Below, piece by piece: positions 8,977 to 19,024 of a stretch of 64,000 nt of DNA (the stretch's first letter is position 1; every line of letters begins with the position of its first letter). The translations under genes were made by a program, and so were the position numbers. Source of the stretch: CAWATG01 sp963785035 (GTDB lineage Bacteria > Actinomycetota > Acidimicrobiia > IMCC26256 > CAWATG01); the NCBI GenBank assembly GCA_963785035.1, contig CAWATG010000005.1, positions 558,001 through 622,000 of the forward strand, given 5' to 3'. The notes beneath the pieces are model-generated. The model searched no databases. It was not told the DNA's origin and saw only the letters and a list, made by a program, of their open reading frames with translations.

Positions 8977-9756
8977 GTGGACCCGCTCACCCTGATCGGC
9001 ATCGGGGGCGCCTTCGCGTTCCTGATGCTGGGCATCATCATGGAGGGTGCGAACCCGGCGGAGCTCATCGGCATCCCCGCATTCCTCATCGTGATCTTCC
9101 CGACCATCTGTATTGGTGTCGCGGGGTTCATGAAGAGCGACGTGTCGTTGATCGTCGCGGGCCTCACCAAGGCATTCACCGGCAAGATCGAGGAGTCCGG
9201 TCCCGCAATCAGCACGCTCGTCGAATTCGCTGACAAGGCCCGCAAAGAAGGCCTCCTCGCACTCGAAGACGGCGCCAAGACGATCGAGGAACCCTTCCTC
9301 CGCAAGGGGATCGAGCTCGCCGTCGACGGCACTGACCCCGAAGAGGTACACGCGATCCTCGAGGCCGAGATCCACGCCAAGAAGACCAACGACAAGATCG
9401 CCGCCAAGTTCTTCGCCGACCTCGGCGGTTTCGCCCCAACGCTGGGCATCATCGGGGCTGTTACCGGCCTCATCAAGGTGCTGGGCAACCTCTCGGACCC
9501 CACCGCTGCCGGTGAAGGCATCGCCGTCGCCTTCATCGCGACGCTCTACGGAATCCTCTTCGCCAACATGATCTTCCTGCCCATCGGCAACAAGCTCAAG
9601 CGCATCGCCGAAGCGGAAACGCATCACATGGAGATCATCATGGAGGGCATCCTGGCGATCCAAGCAGGCTCGAACCCCCGTGTGATCGAACAGAAGCTCA
9701 TGTCGTATCTCCCGCCGGCCGAGCGCGCTGCGGCGGCACATAAGGACGCGGCGTGA
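8977..9756 (+). CDS. motA: Flagellar stator protein MotA
   Basis: MotA is the membrane stator subunit that couples ion flow to rotation. The 259-residue protein has the MotA/TolQ/ExbB layout. Two N-terminal transmembrane helices (about residues 3-22 and 33-53) come first. A large cytoplasmic loop follows with the charged interface (LEDGAKTIEEPFLRKGIELAVDGTD). Two more helices contain GFAPTLGIIGAVTGLIKVL and the conserved Pro in FLPIGNKL. The start is a GTG 2 bases after flbD. The stop overlaps the gene start region of motB closely, so the two are co-translated. Confidence 0.94.
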   Translation: MDPLTLIGIGGAFAFLMLGIIMEGANPAELIGIPAFLIVIFPTICIGVAGFMKSDVSLIVAGLTKAFTGKIEESGPAISTLVEFADKARKEGLLALEDGAKTIEEPFLRKGIELAVDGTDPEEVHAILEAEIHAKKTNDKIAAKFFADLGGFAPTLGIIGAVTGLIKVLGNLSDPTAAGEGIAVAFIATLYGILFANMIFLPIGNKLKRIAEAETHHMEIIMEGILAIQAGSNPRVIEQKLMSYLPPAERAAAAHKDAA

Positions 9757-9757
9757 C

Positions 9758-10589
9758 ATGTCAGCCAAGAAGAAGCGCGCCGAAGAACATGAGGAGCATG
9801 AGAACCACGAGCGCTGGTTGATCAGTTATGCCGACATGATCACCCTCCTCGCCGCGCTGTTCATCGTCCTGTTCGCAATGTCACGCCTTGACATCATGAA
9901 GTTCGAGAAGTTCGCGAGAGCACTCGGCGCGAGCTTGAAGGGATCTTCAGGAGGGCCAGCCTCGGTCATCGATTCAGGAAGCAACGGGGTCGGTTCCGGA
10001 GGCGACGGCTTTTTCGACGGTATCGCGCCCTCGAAGACAGGTTCGGCGAGTGTCGAGCAGGCACTGATCGAACAACAGCAGCAGGAGGAAGCCGGCCGGC
10101 TGGAGCGCCAGAGTTTCGAGGTCACCAAAGAACAGATCCTGACGGCGTTGCGTTCCGTCGGCCTCGAGTCCAAGGTGACCCTGAAGATCGACGAGCGCGG
10201 ACTCGTTGTCAACATCGTGACCGACGAGGTGCTCTTTGCATCAGGATCGGCTGAGCTGCGCCCGCAGGGCCGGGCGGTACTCGATGGACTCGCGCCGGCT
10301 TTGCGCAACCTCGCGAATCACATGTCCATCGCCGGACACACCGACGATGTGCCAATCAGCGGGACCTTCGCATCGAACTGGGAACTCTCCGCTGACGCGC
10401 GGTGTCTCGGTCTTGCGCTACCTCGCCGAGACACGCGGCGTCCCGCCGAGCCGAATGCAGGTCGACGCCCACGCCGATCAGGAACCCCTGGTCCCCAATG
10501 ACACGCCCGAGCACCGCGCCATGAATCGGCGGGTCGAAATTGTGGTGATCGCTCGCACGCCGAGCGAAAACAAGATCCTAGGAGGGTAA
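9758..10589 (+). pseudogene. motB: Flagellar stator protein MotB, one frameshift
   Basis: MotB anchors the stator to peptidoglycan and carries the proton-binding Asp. The first frame (9758 to about 10396) gives a Lys-rich cytoplasmic start, one transmembrane helix SYADMITLLAALFIVLF with the essential Asp26, a plug/linker region and the start of the OmpA-like domain (AGHTDDVP). The domain continues in another frame as VSVLRYLAETRGV...VDAHADQEPLVPND...NRRVEIVV, ending at 10589. One surplus base in the GACGCGCGG stretch at about 10394-10400 explains the break: removing it gives ADRGVSVLRYL. A sequence error or a real mutation would look the same. Confidence 0.88.
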
Positions 10590-10594
10590 GGAAC

Positions 10595-11287
10595 ATGGTG
10601 ATGACCCAACCAATGGCCGGAAACGCGCCCGACGCCGAGCCGCTGGACAAGAAGGCGGCAAAAGCTGCCAAGAAGGCGGCAAAGGCAGCGGAGAAAGGGA
10701 GCGGGAAAGGCAAGGGCAAAAAGAAGAGCAAGAAGAAGCTCATCATCGGCGCCGTCCTGCTGCTGGTCGTCGTGAAGTTCGTGGTGCTCAAGCCAAAGGC
10801 GGCGGCCTTGAACTGCCCCGAAGGCATGGCATGGGCCCAGAAGTACGTCGGCCAACCGGAAGAGCACGCTGCTCCGGCCGCTGCCGCCGCTCCCGCCGAA
10901 GCTGCGGGCCACGGGGAAGCCGCTGCGCCGGAAGGAGAAGGTGGTGGCAAGAGTGCCGAGAAGCCGAAGCCGGACCCCTGCGCGCCGGTAGCCGGCGCCG
11001 TCTACAACGCCGAAGAAGCCGTTACCCTCAACCTCGCCGATGGACGATTCGCGAAGTTCAAGATCGCCCTCCAGCTGACCAGCAAGGCGTCACTGGAAGA
11101 GTTCACTGCAGACGAAAAGGGAGCAAAGGGCAAGCACGTCGCAATCAACGTTCTCGGCACCAAGAGCTACCAGGACATGCAGCCCCCTCGCCTCCTCGAG
11201 GTGGAAAAGGAACTCGCACAGGCCGTCGCTGCCGTCTACGAGGGCGAGGTCATGAACGTGTACTTCATTGACCTGGTCAAGCAATAA
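10595..11287 (+). CDS. fliL: Flagellar basal-body protein FliL
   Basis: FliL surrounds the stator and strengthens the motor. The 230-residue product has an unusually long cytoplasmic tail of about 48 residues built of Lys/Ala and Lys/Gly repeats (KKAAKAAKKAAKAAEK), one transmembrane helix (LIIGAVLLLVVVKFVVL), an Ala/Glu/Pro-rich extracytoplasmic linker with two cysteines, and the C-terminal FliL domain (KFKIALQLTS...SYQDMQPPRLLEVEKEL). It starts 5 bases after motB. The repeat-rich tail is not needed for the family call and may bind nucleic acid or acidic lipid, which is a guess. Confidence 0.88.
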   Translation: MVMTQPMAGNAPDAEPLDKKAAKAAKKAAKAAEKGSGKGKGKKKSKKKLIIGAVLLLVVVKFVVLKPKAAALNCPEGMAWAQKYVGQPEEHAAPAAAAAPAEAAGHGEAAAPEGEGGGKSAEKPKPDPCAPVAGAVYNAEEAVTLNLADGRFAKFKIALQLTSKASLEEFTADEKGAKGKHVAINVLGTKSYQDMQPPRLLEVEKELAQAVAAVYEGEVMNVYFIDLVKQ

Positions 11288-11403
11288 CGGTGCTTTTGCC
11301 GGAATGATCCGGTCCCTGGCCCGCTCTTGAGCGGCCCAGCAGAGCTAACCACGAACCGGCACACAATGACGGTCCGTGCGCTCCGTTCACTCAGGTCAAC
11401 GGA

Positions 11404-12364
11404 TTGCGCGCCGATGGGAAGCTTGTGCCTCCTTACCGCGCGCCTGGACCCAATACCAAGAACCACGACAAGAGAACTGCCGTCCACACGTACGATTTCA
11501 AGCGGCCGAACAAGTTCAGCCGCGACCACGTCCGCGCACTGCAAATGGTCTGTGAGACCTTTTCGCGACACCTCGGGACCCTCCTCGCCACGACCCTTCG
11601 TGCGATGACCAGCGCGACGGTCGGTTCGGTCGAGCAGTTGACATACGACGAGTACGTAGCAAACCTTCCGAACCCGTCGTACATGGTGATTCTCGCGCTG
11701 CATCCCCTCCCAGGAGCGGCGATTCTGCAGCTCCCGTTGCCGATCGCTACGACGGCAATCGATCGCATGCTCGGCGGTACCGGCGCAGTGACGCTGCTCG
11801 ACCGACCGCTCACCGAGATCGAGTCCAGCCTGATGAAGTCCCTGACCGAACGGGCGCTACAAGACCTGGCGTTCTCCTTCGAGTCGCTGGTCGCGCTCGA
11901 ACCCGAGATCATGCAGCAGGAGTCAAACCCTCAATTCGCGCAGATCGCAGCACCATCGGACATGTGCGTCGTGCTCTCGCTCGATCTGCGGATCGAGGAT
12001 CAACGAGGCTGCCATGACCGTCTGCATCCCGTTCGACAGCCTTCAGCCCGTCCTCGAGACATTCGCGAGCCAGTCCCTCTTCACTGATCGCACCGACGGT
12101 GACCCTGCGGATTTCTCACGGCAGCTCGAAGATGCAATGCGCAACGCCCCCGTCGAGATCAATGTGCGTTTCCACGAGGTCACGCTGACCTCCCAGGAAA
12201 TCGTCAACCTCGCCGTCGGCGACGTCGTACCTCTTCGCCATGCGCTCGACGAGCCAGTGATCGTCTCGGTCGGGAACACGGCATGTTTCCGGGCTCTCAC
12301 GGGCCGGAAAGGCCGCAGGATCGCATGTCTCGTCGTCAGCAGTGAAAGGGACAACCCCGCATGA
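11404..12364 (+). pseudogene. fliM: Flagellar motor switch protein FliM, one frameshift and unclear start
   Basis: FliM is the CheY-P receptor of the switch. The middle (CheC-like) domain is clear from YDFKRPNKFSRDHVRALQ through IEDQ at about 12000. The C-terminal SpoA part resumes in another frame with EAAMTVCIPFDSLQPVLETF and ends at 12364, so one base is gained or lost near 11995-12005. The usual N-terminal CheY-binding motif (LSQ.EID.L) is not found in any frame between fliL and 11404. The best start in frame is a TTG at 11404. This N-terminus is either divergent or also damaged. The end overlaps the fliN ATG. Confidence 0.82.
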
Positions 12365-13164
12365 CCACAACCACCGTGCTGGAAACCGACAACCGACCGG
12401 CCGTCGTCGCCGCGACCCTGCTCGAACAAGCCCTCGACGGCGACCTCGTCATGAGCGTCGGAGAGGCACAGCCTGAGGTCCTCGCGCTCGACGCGCTCCT
12501 GCCCGCAAGTGGTGCCGTCGTCATCGCCTGCTCCATTGCCGAACCGACGGGTATCGTCGCACTCGCGATCAGTCCGAAGTTGGCCTCCGCGCTCACGGCA
12601 ACCGGTGGCGACGTCCTCGGCGTAGCCGGTCCGGCACTCACCGAAGCGGTGCAAGCACTGCAGGCATCGTCTGCAACGGATCTCGGCGCAGGCCATCCGA
12701 TGGAGATGCCGACTGCAGAGTTGGAGCCCGCCGACGGCGCGCACGTGGTGCTGTTCGACATCCTCGAAGGTGGCGATCGCCTCGCCAGTCTGATTGTACG
12801 GATCGATCCGCCGCCGGCGCCTGAACCCGCCGCTTCGGATGTTGCGCCGCACGAGTTCCAGCCGATCGACATGACCAGAGCAGGCGAAGGGTTCGGCGGC
12901 GGAAGGGCATTCGACCTTCTCTCCGATGTCGAGATGGGCGTCACCGCCGAATTGGGCCGCAAGCGGATGACAGTGCGCGAGCTGCTCGCCTTGACCGCGG
13001 GATCAGTCATCGAGCTTGACCGCGCTGCGGGAAGCCCTGTCGACGTGCTGGTCAACGGGACCGTGATTGCTCGCGGCGAGGTCGTCGTGATCGACGAAGA
13101 ATTCGGTATCCGCGTCTCGGAGATCGTCGCAAACGGTTTCGAGACCAAGAGACAAAACGGATGA
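12361..13164 (+). CDS. fliN: Flagellar motor switch protein FliN, long form
   Basis: FliN forms the base of the C-ring with FliM. The C-terminal 80 residues are a standard FliN/SpoA domain: LLSDVEMGVTAELGRKRMTV, then LTAGSVIELDRAAGSPVDVLVNG and GEVVVIDEEFGIRVSEI. At 267 residues the protein is about twice the length of enteric FliN. The extra N-terminal 150 residues have alternating helix/strand segments with an ALTEAVQAL helix, in the place where FliY of Bacillus carries a CheC-like phosphatase domain. I do not see the CheC catalytic E...N pair clearly, so phosphatase activity is not claimed. The stop overlaps the fliO ATG. Confidence 0.9.
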   Translation: MTTTTVLETDNRPAVVAATLLEQALDGDLVMSVGEAQPEVLALDALLPASGAVVIACSIAEPTGIVALAISPKLASALTATGGDVLGVAGPALTEAVQALQASSATDLGAGHPMEMPTAELEPADGAHVVLFDILEGGDRLASLIVRIDPPPAPEPAASDVAPHEFQPIDMTRAGEGFGGGRAFDLLSDVEMGVTAELGRKRMTVRELLALTAGSVIELDRAAGSPVDVLVNGTVIARGEVVVIDEEFGIRVSEIVANGFETKRQNG

Positions 13165-13556
13165 CGTCGACCTCGACGTTCTCGCTCTTCCTCCGGCTCA
13201 CGGTCTCGTTGGCCGTCGTTCTCGCGCTCATGATCTTGGCCTCACGACTGATCCGCAATCGCGGCGGATTCGTTCCCACCTCCTCAGCGTCGCGTGGCGC
13301 GCAGGTTGAAGTACTCGCGCGCAAGCCGCTCAGCCGCACGACCTCCATTGCGGTCGTGCGCGCCGGCGGACGCGACATCGTCGTCGGCGTGACCGAGACC
13401 ACCATCAGCGTTCTCGCTGAAGCCGACCCGGAAGCTCTCCAATTCGACACGACGGATCCGCACGGGACGCTGGATCCAGGGGGCAACGATCGCCCGAGTC
13501 CACCATGGAAGACCGCGCTCGATGCGCTTCGGGAAAAGAGCACCCGAAGGGTTTGA
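13161..13556 (+). CDS. fliO: Flagellar biosynthesis protein FliO
   Basis: FliO is a small membrane protein that helps assemble the FliP ring of the export gate. The 131-residue product has one N-terminal transmembrane helix (LFLRLTVSLAVVLALMILA) followed by a basic stretch and a small beta domain (VEVLARKPLSRTTSIAVVRAGGRDIVVGVTE), the pattern of FliO. The tail is Pro/Asp-rich. The call relies on this pattern and on its place between fliN and fliP. Confidence 0.85.
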   Translation: MTSTSTFSLFLRLTVSLAVVLALMILASRLIRNRGGFVPTSSASRGAQVEVLARKPLSRTTSIAVVRAGGRDIVVGVTETTISVLAEADPEALQFDTTDPHGTLDPGGNDRPSPPWKTALDALREKSTRRV

Positions 13557-13579
13557 GCGTGTGCTCGTGAAAGAGCCTC

Positions 13580-14570
13580 GTGCGCTTCCATCGACCAACC
13601 AGCACCACACACCTTGGGATTCTGCCCTTCCTCCGCTACGCCGGTCGGGGAATCGTCTTCAGCCTCCTCAGCATCGCACTGCTCGTCATCAGCGTGCAGG
13701 GTGCATCCGCGCGTCCTCACGCGGCGCATGCCGACACGCGCGATCGCTGCACAGAAGGCGCCAACCCCCAGCGCTCCGGATGCCCCGCGAGCGCCGACGG
13801 CGCCAGACCTCGGGTCCAACACCCAGCAAAACCCACCGGTCGAGGCGAACCCAAGCACCGGCGGCGACGGCTCGGCGTCAATCAACCTGGATCTGAGTGG
13901 TCTCACCGGCGACAGCGGCACGTCGCCTGACGGCAAGAACACCAAGCCCGGGCAAAGCGTGGTCATCATCCTGCTCCTCAGCGTCATCGCGATTGCGCCC
14001 GCGCTGCTCATGATGTTGACGGGCTTCACACGGATCGTGATCGTGCTCTCGCTCGTCCGCAATGCGCTCGGCCTGCAATCCATCCCACCAAATCAGGTGG
14101 TCGTCGGCCTTGCAATGTTCCTGGCCTTCTTCGTCATGTCACCGACGCTGACGGCAATGAACGACACCGCATTGCAGCCGCTCCTCAAAGGTGACATCTC
14201 GCAAAGCGTTGCATACGACCGGGCAGTGAAACCGCTGCAGAAGTTCATGCTCAAGCAGACGAGGAAGGAAGATCTCGCTCTGTTCATCAAGTACGACAAG
14301 GGGCCACGCCCGAAGACGGCCAAGGACGTCAAGATCACACAACTGATTCCGGCGTTCGTCCTTTCCGAATTGAAGACCGCGTTCATCATCGGCTTCGTGA
14401 TCTTCATCCCCTTTCTCGTCATCGACCTGGTCGTCAGCTCTTCACTGATGTCGATGGGCATGTTCATGCTCCCACCGGTGCTCGTCTCGCTGCCATTCAA
14501 GATGTTGCTGTTCGTCATGGTCGATGGCTGGGCGCTCATCACACGAGCACTCATCACGAGCTTTCACTGA
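13580..14570 (+). pseudogene. fliP: Flagellar export gate protein FliP, frameshift between signal peptide and mature part
   Basis: FliP forms the core of the export gate. From about 13950 the protein is well conserved: SVVIILLLSVIAIAPALLMM, TRIVIVLSLVRNALG, PNQVVVGLAMFLAFFVMSP, and SELKTAFIIGFVIFIPFLVIDLVV with DGWALI near the end. FliP is one of the few flagellar proteins with a cleaved signal peptide. A good one (FSLLSIALLVISVQGASA) lies in a different frame that starts at a GTG at 13580. The two frames meet at about 13738-13742 in ACACGCGCGATC, so a single base change there would join them. The Pro/Ser-rich linker before the first gate helix is longer than usual. Confidence 0.87.
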
Positions 14571-14618
14571 CGTCACGATGCATACGCCACTGATGCCGAG
14601 AACCCAGAGGAGTCCCCG

Positions 14619-14888
14619 ATGTCCGACGCAAATGTGATGGAGATCTCACTCCAGGCGATGATGATCTCGCTGAAGCTCCTTGGCCCGATCCTGGTCGTCA
14701 CCTTGGGGATTGGGCTCTTCATCTCGCTGCTGCAGTCCGCAACACAGGTTCAAGAAGTCACCCTGACCTTCGTGCCCAAGCTCGTCGGTGTGGGAATCGT
14801 GATGTTGGTCGGAGGCAACTGGATGTTGGCGCAGATGATCAGCTTCACGACAGGCCTGTTCGCCATGATTCCGCGCCTTACCGCGTAG
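14619..14888 (+). CDS. fliQ: Flagellar export gate protein FliQ
   Basis: FliQ is a two-helix protein of the FliP-FliQ-FliR export channel. The 89-residue product is of exact family length, with helix one KLLGPILVVTLGIGLFISLLQ followed by SATQVQEVTLTFVPKLVGV and helix two. The QxQE..L.F.PK pattern between the helices is the FliQ signature. An AGGAG ribosome site lies upstream of the ATG. Confidence 0.95.
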   Translation: MSDANVMEISLQAMMISLKLLGPILVVTLGIGLFISLLQSATQVQEVTLTFVPKLVGVGIVMLVGGNWMLAQMISFTTGLFAMIPRLTA

Positions 14889-14919
14889 ACACAGTCCACA
14901 GCGACGGACGACCTACGCC

Positions 14920-15666
14920 ATGCAGATCGCAATCGATCCCGGTCTCTTCACCGGATTCTTCCTGGCGCTCGTCCGCGCAAGCGCGTGGGTTGCGTTTGCG
15001 CCGCCCTTCAACAACAAGGCGATTCCAGCGCAGACAAAGGCTGGACTCGCCGCCGCACTCTCCCTTGCCGCCGCGCCGACGCTTGCGGGTGACGCGCAAC
15101 TGGGAAACGCCGAGTTCATCACGTCGATGGTCATGCAGGTCGCAGTCGGTCTGGCGTTGGCGTTGATCACGCAACTTCTGATCGCCGCTCTGCAGGCCGC
15201 TGGAACACTGATCGATACGTTCGCCGGCTACTCGATCTCCACGATGTACGACCCTCTTGCAGACACCTCTGCTGCCGTCTTCGGCCGCATGTACCAGCTC
15301 GTGGCAGTCACCCTGCTCTTTGCGATGAACGGCCATCGCGTCTTGGTCCGAGGTTTTCTCAACTCGTTCGACGCCATCGGTACGGGCGGGTTCGAGATCG
15401 ACAAGTTCGGAAGTCTGCTGACACGCGACCTGACGCTCTTCTTCGTTGCCGCCGTAGAAATCGCCGCCCCGGTACTAGCCGTGTTGTTCCTCACTGAGGT
15501 TGCAATGGGTCTGTTGTCGCGCGCCGCTCCGGCAATGAATGTCTTCGCGCTTGCATTTCCGATCCGTGTCGCCGTTGCACTCTTGCTGGTCGGCACGTCC
15601 CTTCCGCTGTTGGTTCCGGCGGTCTCTCGACTTGTCGGAGAGATAGCCCGAGGGCTGCCGACATGA
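14920..15666 (+). CDS. fliR: Flagellar export gate protein FliR
   Basis: FliR completes the FliPQR channel. The 248-residue product has six hydrophobic segments. Recognisable motifs are FLALVRASAWVAFAPPFNNKAIP near the start, FAGYSISTMYDPLADTSAAVFGRMYQL in the middle, LFLTEVAMGLLSRAAPAMNVFALAFPIR and the closing VGTSLPLLVPAVSRL. The stop overlaps the flhB ATG by 4 bases. No fusion to FlhB is seen, although such fusions exist in some Firmicutes. Confidence 0.94.
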   Translation: MQIAIDPGLFTGFFLALVRASAWVAFAPPFNNKAIPAQTKAGLAAALSLAAAPTLAGDAQLGNAEFITSMVMQVAVGLALALITQLLIAALQAAGTLIDTFAGYSISTMYDPLADTSAAVFGRMYQLVAVTLLFAMNGHRVLVRGFLNSFDAIGTGGFEIDKFGSLLTRDLTLFFVAAVEIAAPVLAVLFLTEVAMGLLSRAAPAMNVFALAFPIRVAVALLLVGTSLPLLVPAVSRLVGEIARGLPT

Positions 15667-16760
15667 GCGCCGACAAGAGCCAGAAGACTGAGCAACCGAC
15701 ACCGAAACGCAAGCGTGAGGCGCGCCAGCGTGGTCAGATCGCACGATCACCCGAGTTGGTGAGCTGGGGGTCATTGCTCTGCGTCATCGTCCTGCTGCAG
15801 GTGACCATCCGTTCTGCCGGTCCAAGGATGCGCGACCTCTACCTGGACGCGATGAGCGTCGCCGCAAAGCCGGACCAGCAGGTCGCGATCAACATCCTCA
15901 TCGACGGGATGAAGACAGCAATCATTCTGATCTTCCCGATCACACTCGGAATCATGATCTTCAGCGTTGCCGGGAACCTTGCACAAGTCGGAATGGCAGT
16001 TTCCAGCAAGCGACTCAAGCCCGATTTCAAACGGCTCAACGCTGCGAAGGGTCTCAAGCAACTGTTCTCGATCAAGTCCGCATGGGAAACCCTCAAAGCC
16101 GTCATGAAGGTGGTGGTCATCGCGCTGGTGAGCGTTCCGGTCATGCAGCACACGGCCTCATTGATCACGCTGAGCGGCGGATCGATATCCGAGACGCTCC
16201 GTATTGCTGGTGCAAGGCACGCTGACCATGATCCGAAACGCCGCATTCGCTGGTCTGGTGATCGCCGCCGTCGACTACATCGTGCAACGACGACGAATCC
16301 ACAAAGAAATGATGATGAGCCTGCAGGAGGTGAAGGAGGAGCACCGCCAACAGGAGGGAAACCCTCAGATGAAGCAGGAGATCCGCAGCCAGATGATGAA
16401 GGTGAGTCGCAATCGCATGCTGTCATCGGTCAGCTCCGCCGACGTCGTCCTCGTCAACCCGACCCACTACGCGGTCGCGTTGAAATACGACAGCAGCCGG
16501 GGTGCTCCAGAGGTCGTCGCGAAGGGAGCAGGAGCTGTCGCGGCTGCCATCCGTGCACGGGCAGAGGAACACGCCGTACCCATCGTCTCGGACCCCCCAC
16601 TGACCCGGACCATCTACAAGGCGTGCGAAATCGGCCAGCAGATTCCTGCCGAGCTCTACGAAGCCGTCGCGAAGGTCTTGGCCTTCATCTTCGGACTCCG
16701 TCGACGTGGCTTCGCCCGTCTTGGAGGTGTCCATCGCATACCGGTGGGGACCAACGCTGA
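15663..16760 (+). pseudogene. flhB: Flagellar export switch protein FlhB, one frameshift; 3' limit uncertain
   Basis: FlhB gates the switch from rod/hook to filament export. The N-terminal half (SADKSQKTEQPTPKRKREAR, helices, then RLNAAKGLKQLFSIKSAWE) is in the frame opened at 15663. From about 16208 protein continues in the next frame as QGTLTMIRNAAFAGLVIAAVDY and goes through the self-cleavage motif NPTHYAVALKY to LYEAVAKVLAFIFGLRRRG. One base change near 16208 joins them. The true stop is not visible in that second frame, which runs straight into flhA. The end given is the stop of the original frame, close to the normal FlhB length, and is only an estimate. Confidence 0.82.
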
Positions 16761-16956
16761 TACGCCCCATTTGCCGATGGTGCCGTCGGTGCGAGTCGCC
16801 CGTCGTAGAGCCAGGACCGAGGACCACATCAATTCAGCACAAACCGCTGTTTACCTCAACTCTGAGGTGGTTTCGGCCGATGAGAGGAAGTACGCCCACG
16901 AGGCGGACCTCTGTGACCCGGCCAGGGAAGGCCTTACGACCCGCACGAGAGGCGTC

Positions 16957-19024
16957 GTGAAGCCCAACGCAATTGGCCAAGTAGGAATCCCGGCATCCAT
17001 CGTGGCGGTCATCGTCATCATGGTCGTGCCAATGCCGGCCGTCCTGATCGACTTCCTGCTGGTGTGCAACATCACCTTCGCTGTCGTGACTCTGTTGTCG
17101 TCGATGTTCGTTCGACGTGCACTCGACTTCTCCATCTTCCCGTCGTTCCTCCTGATTGCCACGCTGTTCCGCCTCGCGCTCAACATCAGCGTGACCCGTC
17201 TGGTTCTCCTGAATGGGGACGGCGGCAAGGTCGTCGAGGCATTCGGCCATTTCGTCGTCGGCGGATCGATCGTTGTCGGGCTCGTCGTGTTCCTGATCCT
17301 CATCGTGATCCAGTTCGTCGTGATCACCAACGGTGCCGGGCGCGTTGCCGAGGTGGCAGCCCGATTCACCCTCGACGCGATGCCCGGTAAGCAGATGGCG
17401 ATCGACGCAGATCTCAACGCAGGAATGATCGACGAGAAGCAGGCACGTGCTCGACGAAAGGAGATCAGCGACGAAGCCGACTTCTACGGCGCGATGGATG
17501 GAGCGTCAAAGTTCGTCAAGGGTGACGCGATCGCAGCCATCATCATCGTGTTGGTCAACCTGCTCGGTGGCTTCAGCATTGGCGTCATCCAAAAAGGCAT
17601 GCCGATCGGCGAGGCGATCACGACCTACAGCCTCCTGACCGTCGGTGACGGGCTCGTCTCACAGATCCCGGCCCTGCTGATCTCGATGTCCGCCGGTCTG
17701 ATCGTCACCCGCGCGGCGACCGACGACGACCTCGGCACCGACTTGTTGGCGCAATTCGGCCAGTCCCAGCAGATTCTGCGCATCGCCGGTGGCGCGGTGC
17801 TCGCAATGGCATTGGTACCTGGGTTGCCAAAGTTCCCATTCATCCTCGTGGGCAGCATCGTCTTGTATCTCGCCACTCGTGTGGTTCCGAAGATCGACAT
17901 CTCCGCCGAGTCGATGGACGCAACAGCCGAAGCCGCAGCCGCGCTCGCCGCGCCCGCACCGGATTCGGCCGAAGCTCTGTCCGAGGAGATGCGCGTCGAA
18001 CCGCTCGAACTGGAACTGGCCTTCGACCTCATCGATCTCGTCGACACCTCTAGGGGCGGCGACCTGCTGGACCGCGTTCGGGCTCTCCGTACGAAAGCTT
18101 GCACTCGAGCTAGGCGTGGTGATCCCGCTGGTGCGCACCCGCGACAACCTTGATCTACCCGGGCATACCTATGCGATCAGGGTGCACGGAGTCGAACTTG
18201 GCAGGGGCGAGGCGCCCCCCGGGTGCGTCCTGGTGATTGGCGATGACCTCGACGGGCTACCGGGTCAGCACACCAAAGAACCCGTTTTCGGCCTACCTGC
18301 GAAATGGTTGCCCGTGGAGTTCAAACACCAGGCTGAGCTGGTCGGCGCAACCGTCGTCGACCGGGCTTCGGTGGTCACGACCCACCTTGCCGAGATCGCG
18401 CGCCGCCATGCGGGGCGGCTCTTGGCACGCCAGGACGTCAAAATGCTGCTCGACGTGGTCCGCGCATCCGATCCCGTCGTCGCCGACGAGGTCATCTCGG
18501 CGGGCCTGAGTCTCGGCGAGGTTCAGCGAGTGCTCCAGGAGCTCCTCAACGAAGGGGTCGGAGTCCGCGACCTTGTCAGGATCTGCGAAGTACTCTCCGA
18601 ACGCGGCCGGGTCACAAAAGATCCCGAAGCACTCACCGAGGCCGTCCGCATCGCCCTGGGCCCGGCCATCTCGGCCTCCCATGCCGTCGACAACAACTTG
18701 CCGATGATTACGTTTGATCCGTTGACAGAACAGCTGCTCCTGGAGTCACTTCGAATGAGCGAAGGTGGCGGTACGCCGTACCTTGCCATCGATCCGGCAC
18801 TCGGCGAGCACCTCGCGTTCGAGATCGCACGGGCAGCAAACGATGCCGAACGACAGGGTCACCAGCCGGTGCTCGTGTGCTCTCCGCAGCTACGCACGAC
18901 GCTACGCCGCCTGGTGGCAGCCGCGGCACCGCGAGTCGCCGTACTCTCCTATTCGGAGATTGGACCGCAATTGACACTCGAGACGATGGGGGTGGTGAGC
19001 CTTGCCGCAGCAACACCGGTTTGA
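16957..19024 (+). pseudogene. flhA: Flagellar export gate protein FlhA, one frameshift
   Basis: FlhA is the large export gate with eight membrane helices and a cytoplasmic ring. The membrane part is well conserved (FLLIATLFRLALNISVTRLVL, ARFTLDAMPGKQMAIDADLNAG, FYGAMDGASKFVKGDAIA). The cytoplasmic domain breaks after DLLDRVRALR at about 18092, where a surplus A shifts the frame. It continues as KLALELGVVIPLVRTRDNL through VLSYSEI to 19024. The start chosen is a GTG at 16957 just before KPNAIGQVGIPASIV. The frame is also open far upstream, joining the end of flhB, so no stop separates the two in the sequence as given. Confidence 0.88.
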
